Positions 20,223 through 32,517 of a stretch of 64,000 nucleotides of DNA are shown here, one piece after another. Each line of letters starts with the position of its first letter. Positions within the stretch are counted from its first letter, which is position 1. This stretch comes from Linanthus parryae (taxonomy: Eukaryota > Streptophyta > Magnoliopsida > Ericales > Polemoniaceae). The position numbers and the translations under genes are program-made. The notes below the pieces were generated by a model that saw only the letters and a list, made by a program, of their open reading frames with translations, was not told the DNA's origin and made no database searches. The DNA is taken from contig JALGPY010000003.1 in NCBI GenBank assembly GCA_023055425.1, forward strand, positions 64,588,991 to 64,652,990, read 5' to 3'.

Positions 20223-23200
20223 TCACGGAAGGTCGAGGTAGAGTGACTCTACCTCCATGATCTCCTGAGGATCTCTGTATGGCTTGACTCTGTTCCCATT
20301 CACCTTGAAAACTGTATTATCCCTCGGGTTCTCCAGCTCCACCACTCCCCATGATGTAATGTCCTTCACAATAAATGGTCCATACCATCTTGAGCGCAGC
20401 TTCCCTGGATAGAATTTCATCCTTGAGTTGTAGAGGAGAACCTTCTGCCCGATTTCTATCTTCTTTGGTAGAATGCGGTTGTCATGCCACTTCTTTGTTT
20501 TTTCTTTATAAATTTTGGCACTCTCATAAGCAGTTCTACGGAATTCTTCTAGTTCGAGGAGTGCCATCTTCCGTTTGTTTCCCGACAAACTGTGATCCAT
20601 ATTTAGCTGCTTGATTGCCCAGTATTGTGTTCCAATTCTACTGGTAAGTGACATGCTTTTCCAAACACCAACTGTTAAGGGGACATTCCCAGTGGGGTTT
20701 TATAAGCAGTTCTGTATGCCCAGAGCGCATCATCCAGCTTTAGCGACCAGTCCTTACGTCCAGGATTCACAGTTTTTTCCAGTATGCTCTTTATCTCCCT
20801 GTTGGACACCTCTGCTTGCCCGTTTGCCTGAGGGTGATAGGGCAGTGATACCTTATGGATAGACACCCCGTACTGCTTTAAAACTTTGGCAAAGACCTTA
20901 TTGATAAAATGAGAACCTTCATCACTGACCATGGCCCTCGGTGTTCCGAATCTGGTAAAGATATTACATTTGAGGAATCTTTCCACGACTGCCGCATCGT
21001 TCTTCTGACAGGCTATTGCTTCCACCCACGTAATCTACTGCCAGTAAGATGTAGAGATTTCCCAGAGACGAAGGGAACGGACCTTTAAAATCGATACCCC
21101 AAACATCAAAAGGCTCGACTTCCTGCCAAAGTGTCATGGGCATTTCATTCCGCTGGGAAATATTTCCTGTCCGTTGGCAGCGATCGCAACTCTGCGCATA
21201 ATCATGGCAATCCTTGAAGACTGTTGGCCAGAAAAATCCTGACTGCAGCACTTTGTGGGCTGTTCTCGGTCCGCTGAAGTGTCCCCCACATTGTGCTGAG
21301 TGGCAGTGCTGAATTACCTCCAAAATCTCGTGACATAGAATGCAGCGACGGAGAATATTGTCTGCCCCTTGCTTGAACAGATAAGGATTGTCCCAGAAAT
21401 ATTGTCTGCAATCTGAAATAAACTTCTTTTTCTGCCAAGGGGTGATGTCTTCAGGGAGTGCCCCATTAACCAAATAATTGGCTATGGCGTAATACCAGGG
21501 CCGTCTGTTGGTCTTGATCTTCATAATATGTTCATCCGAAAAAAATTCTTGAATGGGCACCAGTTCTTCTGTAGGGTTTTCCAGACGAGATAGATGATCA
21601 GCTACCACATTTTCAACTCCCTTTTTATCCCTGATTTCGACGTCAAATTCCTGCATCAGCAGAATCCAACGCAGCAGCCTTGGCTTTGCATCCTTCTTCT
21701 CCAGTAAGTATTTCAGCGCACTGTGATCTGTGAATATGATGACTTTTGAACCTACCAGGTAGGACCTGAACTTATCCAGGCCAAACACGACTGCCAGCAG
21801 CTCCTTCTCTGTAGTCCCATAATTAATCTGTGCCTCATTCAGGACCCTGCTGGCATAGTAGATGACACTGCACACTTTGTGGGCTGTTCTCGGTCCGCTG
21901 AAGTGTCCCCCACATTGTGCTGAGTGGCAGTGCTGAATTACCTCCAAAATCTCGTGACATGGAATGCAGCGACGGAGAATATTGTCTGCCCCTTGCTTGA
22001 ACAGATAAGGATTGTCCCAGAAATATTGTCTGCAATCTGAAATAAACTTCTTTTTCTGCCAAGGGGTGATGTCTTCAGGGAGTGCCCCATTAACCAAATA
22101 ATTGGCTATGGCGTAATACCAGGGCCGTCTGTTGGTCTTGATCTTCATAATATGTTCATCCGAAAAATTTTCTTGAATGGGCACCAGTTCTTCTGTAGGG
22201 TTTTCCAGACGAGATAGATGATCAGCTACCACATTTTCAACTCCCTTTTTATCCCTGATTTCGACGTCAAATTCCTGCATCAGCAGAATCCAACGCAGCA
22301 GCCTTGGCTTTGCATCCTTCTTCTCCAGTAAGTATTTTAGCGCACTGTGATCTGTGAATATGATGACTTTTGAACCTACCAGGTAGGACCTGAACTTATC
22401 CAGGCCAAACACGACTGCCAGCAGCTCCTTCTCTGTAGTCCCATAATTAATATGTGCCTCATTCAGGACCCTGCTGGCATAGTAGATGACACTGCACACT
22501 TTGTCCTTTCGTTGTCCCAGTACCGCGCCCACTGCGTAATCACTGGCGTCGCACATCAGCTCGAACGGGAGGGTCCAGTCTGGCGTTGTGATAATGGGTG
22601 CAGTTGTCAGCCTCTCTTTAAGCACGTCAAAGGCTTCTTTGCAGGCTTCATCAAATACGAATGGCACATCTTTTCCCAACAGATTACATAGTGGCTTTGT
22701 AATTTTTGAGAAATCTTTAATAAACCTTCTGTAAAATCCTGCGTGGCCCAAAAAACTCTTAATTGCCTTCACTGTGGTTGGATACGGCAGCTGCTTGATC
22801 ACCTCTATTTTTGCCCTGTCTACTTCCAGTCCTTTGCTGGAAATCCTGTGTCCCAGCACTATTCCTTCAGTAACCATGAAGTGGCATTTTTCCCAGTTGA
22901 GTACCAGGTTTGTTTTTCTGCAGCGAATCAGAACTCTGGCTAGATGGTATAAGAAGTCTTCGAAGCTGTCTCCAAACAACGAAAAATCGTCCATGAAAAC
23001 TTCCAAATTTTTCTCTATCATATCAGAGAAAATAGCCATCATGCATCTTTGGAATGTTGCTGGAGCATTGCACAATCCAAATGGCATTCGTCTAAAGGCG
23101 AACGTTCCATATTGGCAGGTGAACGTCGTCTTTTCTTAATCCTCTGGATTTATATAGATCTGGTTGTAGCCAGAATACCCGTCAAGAAAGCAGTAATAAG

Positions 23201-23333
23201 CATGGTGAGTTAGTCTGTCCAACATCTGATCCATGAATGGCAGCGGGAAGTGGTCTTTCAGTGTGGCCTCGTTCAGCTTCCGATAGTCCATACAGATTCG
23301 CCAGCCAGTGACAGTGCGCTGGGCGATCTGCTC
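20223..23333 (-). pseudogene. Athila-B pol: reverse transcriptase, RNase H, integrase
   Basis: The main frame is 23087-20964 (707 codons). It starts inside RT with [16 protein letters not shown], then [13 protein letters not shown] (YxDD box as FMDD), RNase H blocks [27 protein letters not shown] and [10 protein letters not shown], and the integrase zinc site [17 protein letters not shown]...[11 protein letters not shown] motifs upstream (GWRICMDYRKLN, FLDGYSGYNQI) are in the same frame but cut off by a TAA at 23136-23138. A loss of about 7-8 bases near 21030 shifts the frame within integrase; the core continues at 21025-20675 ([36 protein letters not shown]), has a TAA at 20675-20677, and after a further small deletion ends at 20654-20223. 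A 624-bp segment is duplicated in frame. The protein would be inactive. Confidence 0.85.
21249..22496 (-). repeat. 624-bp in-frame tandem duplication in Athila-B pol
   Basis: Copy 1 is 21249-21872 and copy 2 is 21873-22496. Both boundaries fall at CACTTTGT, an 8-bp microhomology that recurs at 22497. The unit is 208 codons and covers the end of RNase H and the integrase zinc site, so both appear twice in the frame without a shift. I see about six differences by eye (for example CATAGAATG against CATGGAATG), about 99% identity. Confidence 0.9.
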
Positions 23334-26246
23334 CTAATCAGCATTCTGTACTACTGTAGTACCCCCTTTCTTTGGTACACACTGGACAGGACTGACCCAG
23401 GTGCTGTCTAATATGGGGTATATAATTCCTGCTTCTAGCCACTTCATGACCTCCTTACGTACCACATCTTTCATAATTGGGTTTAGTCTCCGTTGAGGGT
23501 GGATGACTGGCTTCTTTCCTTCTTCGATTCTTATTTTGTGCATGCAGTAATCAGGACTGATTCCCTTTAGGTCTGCAATTGTCCATCCGATGGCTTCTTT
23601 ATGCTCTCGAAGTACCTCCAGCAGCTTTTGTTCCTGTTCCTGAGATAAAAGAGACGAAACAATTACCGGCAGACTATTATTTTCACCAATAAAATCGTAC
23701 CTGAGGTGGTCTTGCAACTGTTTTAATTCCAGGACTGGTGGTTCCTGGAGTGATGGGACCAGTGTCATTTTCTGCTCGCCTCCTTCATCCCTATATAGCG
23801 TGACCCAACTCTCTGTTCCCATGATCTGCTCATCCTGCTGCTCCTCTGTTCCCTCTGGATACATGTCCTCAAATTCTTCCCATAAATTTTCCATTTCCTC
23901 ATTCTCCAGATCATCAATTACCTCTACTGCAAAACAGTTTTCATGCCCATAATGGTCAGGAAGCTGGAGAGATTTGAAAACATTAAATTTCACTTTTTCC
24001 TCGTTGATTTGCATGGACAACTCTCCACTTTTGCAGTTAATAATGGCTTCACCGGTTGCTAGGAAAGGCCTGCCCAGGATTAGCGGGACCTCTCCAGCCT
24101 CCATATCCAGGATCACAAAGTCTGCTGGAAAAATAAGCTCTCCAACTTTTACCAGGATATCTTCAATTACTCCATAGGCGGGTTTCACAGATCTGTCAGC
24201 CATTTGAAGCATAATTCTTGTTGGACGTGGTTCTCCGACTCCCAGGCTTTTGAAGATGGTCAGTGGCATCAGGTTGATGCTGGCGCCCAAGTCGCATAAG
24301 GCTTTTCCTGTGTATGCACTGCCCAGGGTTACTGGGATAACAAAGCTGCCAGGGTCTTTCTTTTTCAGTGGTAGACCATTTTTCACACAACTGCTCGCTT
24401 CTGCCGTCAGATTCACTGTTTCGAAGTCACTCATTCGCCTTCTCCCATACAATATGTCTTTGAGAAATTTCGCATAAGTAGGCATTTTGGCAAGTGCTTC
24501 GGCAAAAGGTATGTTTATCTGTAATTGCTTGAATACCTCCAGAAATCTGGCGTAGTCCTTGCTGTCATCTCTCTTGCGTGTCTTCAGAGGGTAGGGTACC
24601 TCCTTAGAGTTAGGCACTATTTCTCGACTACCCTCATTAGTCTGCTCTGCTTCCTGCTCGACCGAACCCCTTTTCTGAGAGTTTACGGTTGAACTGTCTT
24701 CCCTGTCAATCACTTCCTGTTCAATAATTTTTGACTTTTCTGCACGTGCATGACTGGGATACGGTGGATCCTGCAGTGCAATTCCACTCCGAGTTGTGAT
24801 AGCATTGATTTGAGCGCGTGGATTGTTCACTGTATTGGATGGTAAATTCCCTCGGGCTCGTTCTGCCTGGTTCTGTGCAAGCTGACCATTCTGCACCTCC
24901 AATTTGCGGATAGCAATCTTCATTTGGCTTACATCGGCAGTTAATGACTCCATCTGCGCGAATCTAGTTTCCCACTGCTTATTGAATTTCTCCATATAGG
25001 ACTCAAAATGTTGCTGTGACAAATTTAGCTGTGGTGGTGCTGCTGGTGTGTGCTGTGCTGGGGCCGTCTGTTGTGCCTGTGGCCTGTGCTGGAATCCTGG
25101 TGCATAGACTGGTGCATTGGGATTTCCGTAGCGAAACCCTGGATGGTCACGTGTGCCTGGTCTGTAGCGACTAGGATCCCACTGCTGCTGAACATAGTTG
25201 GCATCTTCGGTCTGAAGCTCCAGAATTGCTGCGTCAAGGTCAGGTTCTTCCACTGATGCCACTGGCTTCTTCTCTGTATACACCTTTTTAACTAAGTCCT
25301 GTACCACTTTCGTGAGGTTGTCAATCATGTCGTCAGCCACTGGTTCTACTACCGCTGTGAGCCTGCGGTCATCAAACAGGCGAGTATCCTGTTTGGCTAA
25401 TTGTTTCATCAGTTCATATGCTCCATCCTTATCCACATGGTATAAAAAGTTACCCCCAGCTTCCCGATCAATTCTGTCAGCATTCTCCCTGTCGAGAGCA
25501 TGGTAGAATACCTGCAGAATTTTTGCGTCCCCGAAGCCATGATTGGGGCATTTTTTTACAAGTCTCATCAGCCTGTCCCATGCGTCTACCACCGTTTCCC
25601 CCATCTTCTGTTTGAACGATAAGATCTCACTCTGCAGCTTGATAACACGGGATGCGGGGTAGAACTTTGCCAAAAAATCAGTAACACACCCATCCCAGGT
25701 AGTGATGGACCTCGGTGGTCTTGCCTCCAGCCAGTCTTTTGCTGTTCCAAACAAGCAGTATGGGAATAAAATCAGCTTTAGCGTATTCGCTTCGACTCCT
25801 TTATATTTAATCTTGTTGCAGTAATCTTCAAACTTTCCAAGGAAGTCGTTTGGATCTTCATCTGCTTTCCCATTGAAAGGACAATGAGTCTGGGCGGTCT
25901 GAATGGTGGATGATTTCAGATCGAAGTGCTCTGTTGTAATGGGTGGAACCACGATAGCTGGTTGATGTCCTCCGGTTGGGAATTCAAAATTTTCAACTAT
26001 TTCCCTCCCAGACCTGTTGTAAGTCCTCTAATTGTTCCTGGCATCAAAGCCTGCTGCTATCAGCTCTTCAATGTAAAGAGCCATCTGTGCTGGAGTACGT
26101 TGCTGCTGTCCTGTGGGTGTTCCTGTTTCGGTTGTTGTGTCTTCTCCGTGCTCAGACATTGCGGCTCGGTGTATGCGACTTTGCTTTCTGAAAAGTTTTT
26201 CGGGATCTTTAAGTGGTGATACCAGTTTGCTAGGCAATCTGGACAT
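23334..26246 (-). pseudogene. Athila-B gag and protease
   Basis: A single frame starts at an ATG at 26246, is broken by a TAG at 26028-26030, and is then open from 25952 back to a TAG at 23334-23336. The capsid region (FNGKADEDPNDFLGKFEDYC, AKDWLEARPPRSITTWDG, DFLAKFYPASRVIKLQSEI) is Retrotrans_gag-like, at about residues 120-280. The retropepsin follows with ALCDLGASINLMPLTIFKSLG, where the usual D-[ST]-G is D-L-G as in Athila elements, then VILGRPFLATG. No CCHC knuckle is seen. The C-terminal part enters the RT N-terminus (HPQRRLNPIMKDVVRKEV). The upstream ATG is chosen because the reading frame continues past the stop without a shift. Confidence 0.85.
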
Positions 26247-26364
26247 AAACTAGAATATCCTGAAAATCAGAATTCAAGAGCAATAAGTCAAAAGAAAATA
26301 AACGTAAAAAAAAAGAAAAACTTTGAGACTTATTCTAATGTCTTTTTAACAAAACTGTAACCAT

Positions 26365-26382
26365 TCCCCGGCAACGGCGCCA
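26365..26382 (-). other. Primer binding site of Athila-B
   Basis: TGGCGCCGTTGCCGGGGA on the minus strand, 6 nt after the LTR. From memory it complements the 3' end of tRNA-Asp, which is the usual primer of Athila elements. Confidence 0.8.
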
Positions 26383-27394
26383 AAAACTTGACAGCGTAAA
26401 TCTATCTGCTTTTCCGCAAGTGTACGATCAAGTAATATAGAGTATGTAATTGTGACTCTGATTGTCGAACCCTCGAGAACAGTTTAAGTTTTGCTTATTA
26501 GAATTAGAATATGACACAAAGTCTGTAAAAAGGAGGAAGGTTGGGATTTGATTCTACTCACTAAATTGCAGTAAATAAAACGATATTTAGAAAAGCTTAT
26601 TTTATTTTTCTTTTAAATACTTTGCAGAAATTGTTGTAGTTGTAAAAATCAATAATTCTAAGAATCTAGGACCCAGGATCCCCTAGGGTTAATCTCCATC
26701 TTTCATGGTATATTCGATTTCAGAAACACACGGTGGTTTTGTTTATGCCAGCATGCCAACAGTACAATCTCCTCTCGGTCTCATGCACCTATCACTCTCC
26801 TGCAGATTTTCGGGTCCTCTCGGTCCACCTAAATCTGCAGGTTCGTTCTAATTATGCTAGGGTTACAGGTTCTCCTCTCGGTCTCCCCCTAAACGTCTAA
26901 CAGTTGGTCTAATGCTTCTGGGCTAGTCCCCTGATTCTTTTCACCTCTCGGTCCATCAAGGCAGAGTACTAAATCCTGACTTTTCTTCCTAACTCTCACT
27001 GGTCACTCTCGCGCACCAGATCCTGTCTTTAACACTCCTGGGTGATCAAGCCATTCATGTATGTAAATAAAATCAAAGACAGAATAACAAACAATCCATC
27101 CTGTATTAAGGCTTCAACTAGCCATGCATCTGAAAATCAAACAACCAAGTCTGCTGAATTCATAAGCCCTAGGTTCACCGAGAACCTAGGAAAAAGGTCT
27201 AGCTAGCTTGCATTATTGAAAAACAACGTTTCATAAAAGAGAGAAAAGATCAAACTGGTTATTGGCTGAATACTGAAAAACTGCTCCAATCCTGACTTGC
27301 TCCAATCCTGACGGCTCTAAACTGGCTGCTGTGATGATGATGATAGATGCATGAGTGTGTATGTGTAACCCTAATTCAGTGCTGGGACACCTCC

Positions 27395-27401
27395 TTTTAT
27401 A
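27395..27401 (-). promoter_or_regulatory. TATA box in the 5' LTR of Athila-B
   Basis: On the minus strand CAGTATAAAAGGAGG; the gap to the nearest palindrome at 27486 is 84 bp. This copy would drive the genomic transcript. Confidence 0.65.
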
Positions 27402-27485
27402 CTGCCACAGTCTCCAAAACTGATGCACGAAATTCCTGTTTTACCCTAAAAAAGACCCGTCCTGGAAGCTTCTGGAAACCCTCCG

Positions 27486-27852
27486 TGCGTTCAAACGCAA
27501 CTCACCTGCGTTCAAACGCAGTGCGTCTGAATGCACTCATCCTGCGTTTGAACGCAGGCCTTAGCCGCTTTTCCTCCCTCTGGCTTCTGACTTCTCGGAC
27601 ATGTGCGTTTGAACGCAGCTCCCCTGCGTTTGAACGCACAACTTGGTCTTTTCTTCTTCTGATGTCGAGTCCTGCGTTTGAACACAGGTTGTGCGTCTGA
27701 ACGCACCCCTTAGCTTTTCTGCATTTCTGAATTTGAACCCTGCGTTTGGACGCAGGCCGTGCGTCTGAACGCAGGCCTTAGCCTCTTTTCCGCCATTTTC
27801 CCGCTGCTGCCATCTGGTGCGTTTGAACGCAGGTGCCCTGCGTTTAAACGCA
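27486..27852. repeat. Array of 12 paired palindromes in the 5' LTR of Athila-B
   Basis: Same twelve sites as in the 3' LTR. Three are altered relative to it: GAATGCA at about 27522, GAACACA at about 27673 and GGACGCA at about 27741. The first two are changes at CG dinucleotides, as expected from deamination of methylated cytosine. Confidence 0.9.
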
Positions 27853-28146
27853 CAACTTAGACTTTTCTGCTCTTTTTTCTGCTCAGCTCTCCTAATACGC
27901 TGCCTCCCTTCCAAGTCAATCCCATGCATTTCTCGGCACCTGTTACCTGCACATTATAACATGTACCCGCGATCATATCCAACAAACAAAAGTATGCATG
28001 AAATTACTCAAATCTTGCAATCATGTCCTATAAATCTCTGCCTCGTATCAGGTGGAAAATAAGCTGAAAATGGGCAAACTCAACTCTCACAGGGTTAAAA
28101 CCAATGGTAAAAAGATGTCCCAGACTAGTCCATTTTCAAGCTGTCA

Positions 28147-28440
28147 GGCTACTTCAAGATCAAGCGATAGTCTACTGTGATAACTTAAGTGCGATTCACT
28201 TGACTCAGGACCAGTTTCATTATGAAAAGACCAAGCATATCAACGTCAAGTATCACTTTCTAAGAAGTGAAAGCAGGATCCCGCATATATGTTCACCAAG
28301 TAGCATCAGTTGCGAGATTTTAATAACCTGTTCTCAGTCTAGTGATAAGTTGTGTTTTGTCTCGACTTTGGAGCTTTGTATCTTCCTCTTCAATTCATGA
28401 AATGAGCTGATTCTTTTACCTGTATATTCATTACGTATCA
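28147..28440 (+). pseudogene. Tork RNase H, right part
   Basis: After the right TSD copy of Athila-B the copia RNase H resumes as IVYCDNLSAIHLTQDQFHYE and TKHINVKYHFLR, which contains the third catalytic Asp block. It is the continuation of the domain cut at 14313. Beyond about 28290 the similarity fades into a non-coding 3' part. The Tork 3' LTR is not seen; an Angela LTR begins at 28441. Confidence 0.8.
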
Positions 28441-29841
28441 TGTTGGAATAGATGCCCTAGAGGCAATCTAGTTTAGTATGAACAATAATTGGATAGAATA
28501 TTCATTTTATTATTTATTGAGATATTTAATATAATGAAGTCTTTAGACCTACAATTGTGTTCTTTATCTTAAATATCCCTAGTCCATTATACTGATTAAT
28601 AGGACAATCATCTATAGACTAGTATGGGGTTGGATTGATATGGATATATCACGATCCAACACATGGGTATGCATTTGGGGTAATGGCATAGTGGATTGAC
28701 CCATTTCCGAGAAGGCTACATACTGGTTATGTAAAGTCACAAGTGCTTCTCGCGGTTACAACGGTATTGTCATCGTTAGACTTGAAGTCAGTAGCTCATC
28801 TGGTTGTGGAGTATTGTGTTTTAGTAGCGTCACGCTACACCGTGACAGGGTAGCCATATCGGAAACAATATGAAGCAAGCTTAGATATCGTAGTGATGTA
28901 GGTAGATTTGTCACTCCCACATAACGGGAGCAAATACCCGCGGCTACTCGAGGGATGGTGCTTACAGAATGTCTGGCCCGAATCAAATAAATCAATATAG
29001 GATATTGATGTTATTTTCACGAATAAGGCTATTCCCCGGATCGAGAAACTATGGATTGGATATAAGAGTGTGACTTGTATGTATCGTTTCCAATCCGGAT
29101 ATAGAGACAAAGGGATGAGTAATACTTGCACAAGGTTTGTCGGATGACTATTTCTATTAGTTGGGTGGAATGGATGTGTTGCTAGACACCGCTCCATATT
29201 AGTAAATAGTTACTACAAACTAAGTAGAAACCTATGGGGTCACACACCATATGGACTGAACTAGACTTGGGAATTAATTAATATGATTAATTAATTAGAA
29301 GGATCAAAATGCAACAACTTGCTAACTTAGTAGGACTAATATGCAAGAGAGACTAATCTGAACTTGAGTAGGATTAGCAGAGGGCCTTTATGTAGTAAAG
29401 AAGGAGTTGTTGGAATATATAAAGGATGCTCCTTGCTTCCTTCCTACAGAATAATTCTCATTACTTGAGTAGGAAAGAAAGCCAGGAGAGAGAGATCAAG
29501 AAACAAGGAGTCCGAACCGACCCCCTTGGTCCGCCCCTTACCCGTCGGCGAAAGAGAGGAGGCCGAACGTCCTCTTTGGTATCCGTTGCGTGATTTCTTT
29601 TTCCTCTTCCACTGTTCCTAGATAGCACAAAGGATTTGGAGGATATAGATCTCAATCCTAGGCGTGGATCAACCGTATAGACACAACATTATTTGTGTTT
29701 GAAGTCATCACAGGAGACCCACAAGGTACTTATTACGAATCCCTTAGTATCGTCTTGAATTCTCTTCCTGTGATCTTTGGAGGGTCTTGTTCGGATTAAT
29801 TATTATTTATTCCGCTGCGTATCCATGATCAAAACCCCACA
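28441..29841 (+). repeat. 5' LTR of Angela-1
   Basis: 1401 bp, from TGTTGGAATAG to AAAACCCCACA. The ends match those of the Angela-2 LTRs. The sequence is clearly diverged from Angela-2, so this is an older copy. Confidence 0.85.
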
Positions 29842-29842
29842 G

Positions 29843-29853
29843 TGGTATCAGAG
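29843..29853 (+). other. Primer binding site of Angela-1
   Basis: TGGTATCAGAG, 1 nt after the LTR, the standard Ty1/copia site complementary to initiator tRNA-Met. Confidence 0.85.
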
Positions 29854-31473
29854 ACAGGTCGTAGAGCATAATGTAGTTTATGTGTTACGATTTTGTTATT
29901 TTTCACCTATAATTTTTAATTATTGGGTTAAAACGACAAATTAAGCATATTAGATGCAAGTTGAATGTGATTCAACCAAACAAGAACTAATTTTACATGG
30001 GATGCAGGAATTAGTGAGTTTGACAAATTTTAGGATCTTAGATATAGGGCTTGGGAACAAATTGGAAAGGAGTTTTAATTTGGAAACAGTTTGGACCTTG
30101 GGAACAAGGAAGAAGTTATTTTGGAAACAACTACTATGAGGTTCGGCCCCCTAAGGGGACCGCCAATTCTTCCTTTCCGCCCAAGCCACCGAGGCTGAAG
30201 GCCTAGGCGGTTGGGCCGACCCCACGGTTGGGCCGACTGGCCTAGGCTCGGTCCAGGCGACTCCAAGGGGTTCGGCCACTTGATTGGTTGGGCCTCTTTG
30301 ACCGTTTTGACCCTAGTAATTCTAAAATAAATTAAAATTGACCAAGCGCGTTACAATTGGGTTTTGAGTGTTTATATGCAATATGTATGGTGATTGGATA
30401 TGCCCTTAGATGTGGTTTGTTGCGAATGTTTAATTTTTGTGGTTTTTTACGGCCTGCGAGCTGATCAATTTGATTTAATAATTAATTAGGGTTTACGGCC
30501 TGCGAGCCAGTATATTTTTGTCTTAACTTGTGAGATTTATTTATTTAGGTTAGAAGCTAGCTAGTACTAAATAGAATAGATAGTCAAGATTGAAGAAAAG
30601 AAGCCTAAAGAATTAAAGGAGCCACAACATGAAGCATGGAGCATTCCACAAGGCTATGGAAGATGGACCAAAAGATGGAGGCACATAGAGATGCGCTTGC
30701 TTTTTTAGGGTTCATAGATATTCTCATTGGCTTGGGAATATCTTAGTCTAGGAGGCCATATCGACATCACGTTAATTTCTATTTTGTGGATGTTTACTTT
30801 ATTGTCTTATTATTGTTGTTGGTGTATGGATGATGCCTGCAATTTTATAATAAGATAATTAAACAACCCGGATCTTTTATTTGGAGTTTTGCCCAACTCA
30901 AATAAGTAGATTAGTTGATATGGATCAACAAAATAATAAATTGAAAGAAAGAAAAACCCCTCAAAACTGAAATATTACGTTTGCCTTCTCATTACTTAAA
31001 CACTCATCATAAATCGACCAATCAAGTTCGTGCGTGCCAAAGCAAGGTGACTTGATTCATCATTATGTGGTGCGATGGCACATGTAATGTGCAATTGTTG
31101 GAGTAAGAGGTTGGACGTAACTAGGAATTTTAGTAAGGATTAAAAGCCTAGAGGCACCAATTGGGATTATCTATAGGATAGATAAATAAGAAGTTATTTG
31201 TACAATTGAAACAAGAGTTGCATGGGATGCAATTGGAATTGTTCCTACCTAAATAACTAACTTTTGGGTGTTGCCAAAGCAAGCTCAAAAGGAAGTGAAA
31301 TATGGATCTTGGCCCACTAGAAAATATAATGATATTTTCCGCATTAATATCTTGAGGGCAATTAATCCGTAGAAAAATAGTGGGAGCAATATTTAATAAT
31401 CTAGCCATTATTAAATGAAGCTAATCGTTCACAAATACTAAAACTTGCGTATTTCCTTTTTTGTATAATTCCA
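29854..31473 (+). other. Leader of Angela-1
   Basis: No gene seen in 1.6 kb. It includes a GC-rich block at about 30130-30300 with repeated GGTTGGGCCGAC-like stretches and a 14-bp direct repeat TTACGGCCTGCGAG at 30447 and 30493. The same repeat at the same 46-bp offset occurs in the Angela-2 leader. Confidence 0.6.
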
Positions 31474-32517
31474 ATGGAAAACAACTCATCGAGTTCAACA
31501 CACTCCCTCCGCTCTGTCCTTGAGAAGGACAAGCTCTCTGGAACCAATTTTCTAGACTGGTACAGAAACATGAGAATAGTTCTCAACCAAGAAAAGAAAT
31601 CGTACGTTCTAGAGGAGCAAGCTCCAGAAGGTACGGAAAACAATACCCCTGCAGCCCTAAAGTCGTATCAAAAGCGTGTTGATTACGCTAATGATGCGGC
31701 CTGCGTAATGCTTTGCACCATGTCCTCTGAGCTTCAGAAGCAACATGAGAACATGAATGCAGTTGATATGATCGAACATGAAGAGCAGGCTAGGGTTGAG
31801 GGGTATGAAGTTTCCAAGGCATTTTTCAAATTTCATCTGAAAGAGGGAAACCATGTGGGACCTCATGTACTCCGTATGATCGGGTACTTGGAGAATCTCG
31901 CGCGTTTAGGGTTTCCGATTGGTCAAGAGTTGGTCACGAATCTTGTGTTGCAATAGTTGCCTGAGAGTTATGGACAATTTATCATGAACTATAACATGAA
32001 CGAGATCGTGAAACCACTTCCAGATTTATTCAATATGTTGAGGACAACTTAACAAAGCATCAACAAGGGTAACGGCAAATCCATAATGATGTTGCAGAAA
32101 GGAAAGGGCAAAATGTTTGCCTCTACCTCCAAAGAAAAAAGTAAAGCAGTTTCCAAACCCAAGGAATCTGCCCTTAAGCCTGTTGGTGGCATTGCCAAAG
32201 GTGTGACTAAAGGAGAGTGTCACTACTGCAGTCAACCGAGACACTGGAGGAGGAACTGCCCAAAATATCTGGAGGATAAGAGGCTTGGAATAGTGATTCC
32301 ACCACCACCAGGTATTTTTGTTATAGATGTCAACTTAACTGTGTCTTCATCATGGGTATTGGATACTGGATGTGGATCTCACATTTTTCGAAATGTGCAG
32401 GATCTAAAGAGAAGTAGAAGATTTGATGAAGGGGAGATATACCTGCGCGTTGGGAATGGAGCAAGAGTTGCTGCATTGGCCGTGGCGTGTACGAGCTGTC
32501 TCTGCCTTCATGATTAG
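31474..32517 (+). pseudogene. Angela-1 gag and protease
   Basis: Gag starts MENNSSSSTHSLRSVLEKDK, matching MANNNASSSSLRSVLEKDK of Angela-2. It has a stop at 31954-31956 and another near 32050, with a short deletion where Angela-2 has IIHLKQLFQ. The frame then continues to the CCHC knuckle CHYCSQPRHWRRNC (Gly to Arg before His) and the protease site WVLDTGCGSHIF. It ends at a stop at 32515 after the frame is lost. Confidence 0.85.

Larger units (their letters stand above)
14314..28146 (-). mobile_element. Athila-B: complete Ty3/Athila retrotransposon
   Basis: Two LTRs in direct orientation (14314-16062 and 26389-28146), both starting TGACAGC and ending GCTGTCA, are flanked by the TSD GGCTA. 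On the minus strand the order is LTR, primer binding site, gag, protease, RT, RNase H, integrase, palindrome array, third ORF, polypurine tract, LTR. Total length is 13.8 kb. Gag-pol carries stops and frameshifts and a 624-bp internal duplication; the third ORF is open. The element is inserted in the RNase H domain of the Tork element. Confidence 0.95.
26389..28146 (-). repeat. 5' LTR of Athila-B
   Basis: 1758 bp, running TGACAGC...GCTGTCA, followed on the right by the TSD GGCTA at 28147-28151. It contains the same palindrome array and TATA box as the 3' LTR at an offset of 12,084 bases. Confidence 0.95.
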
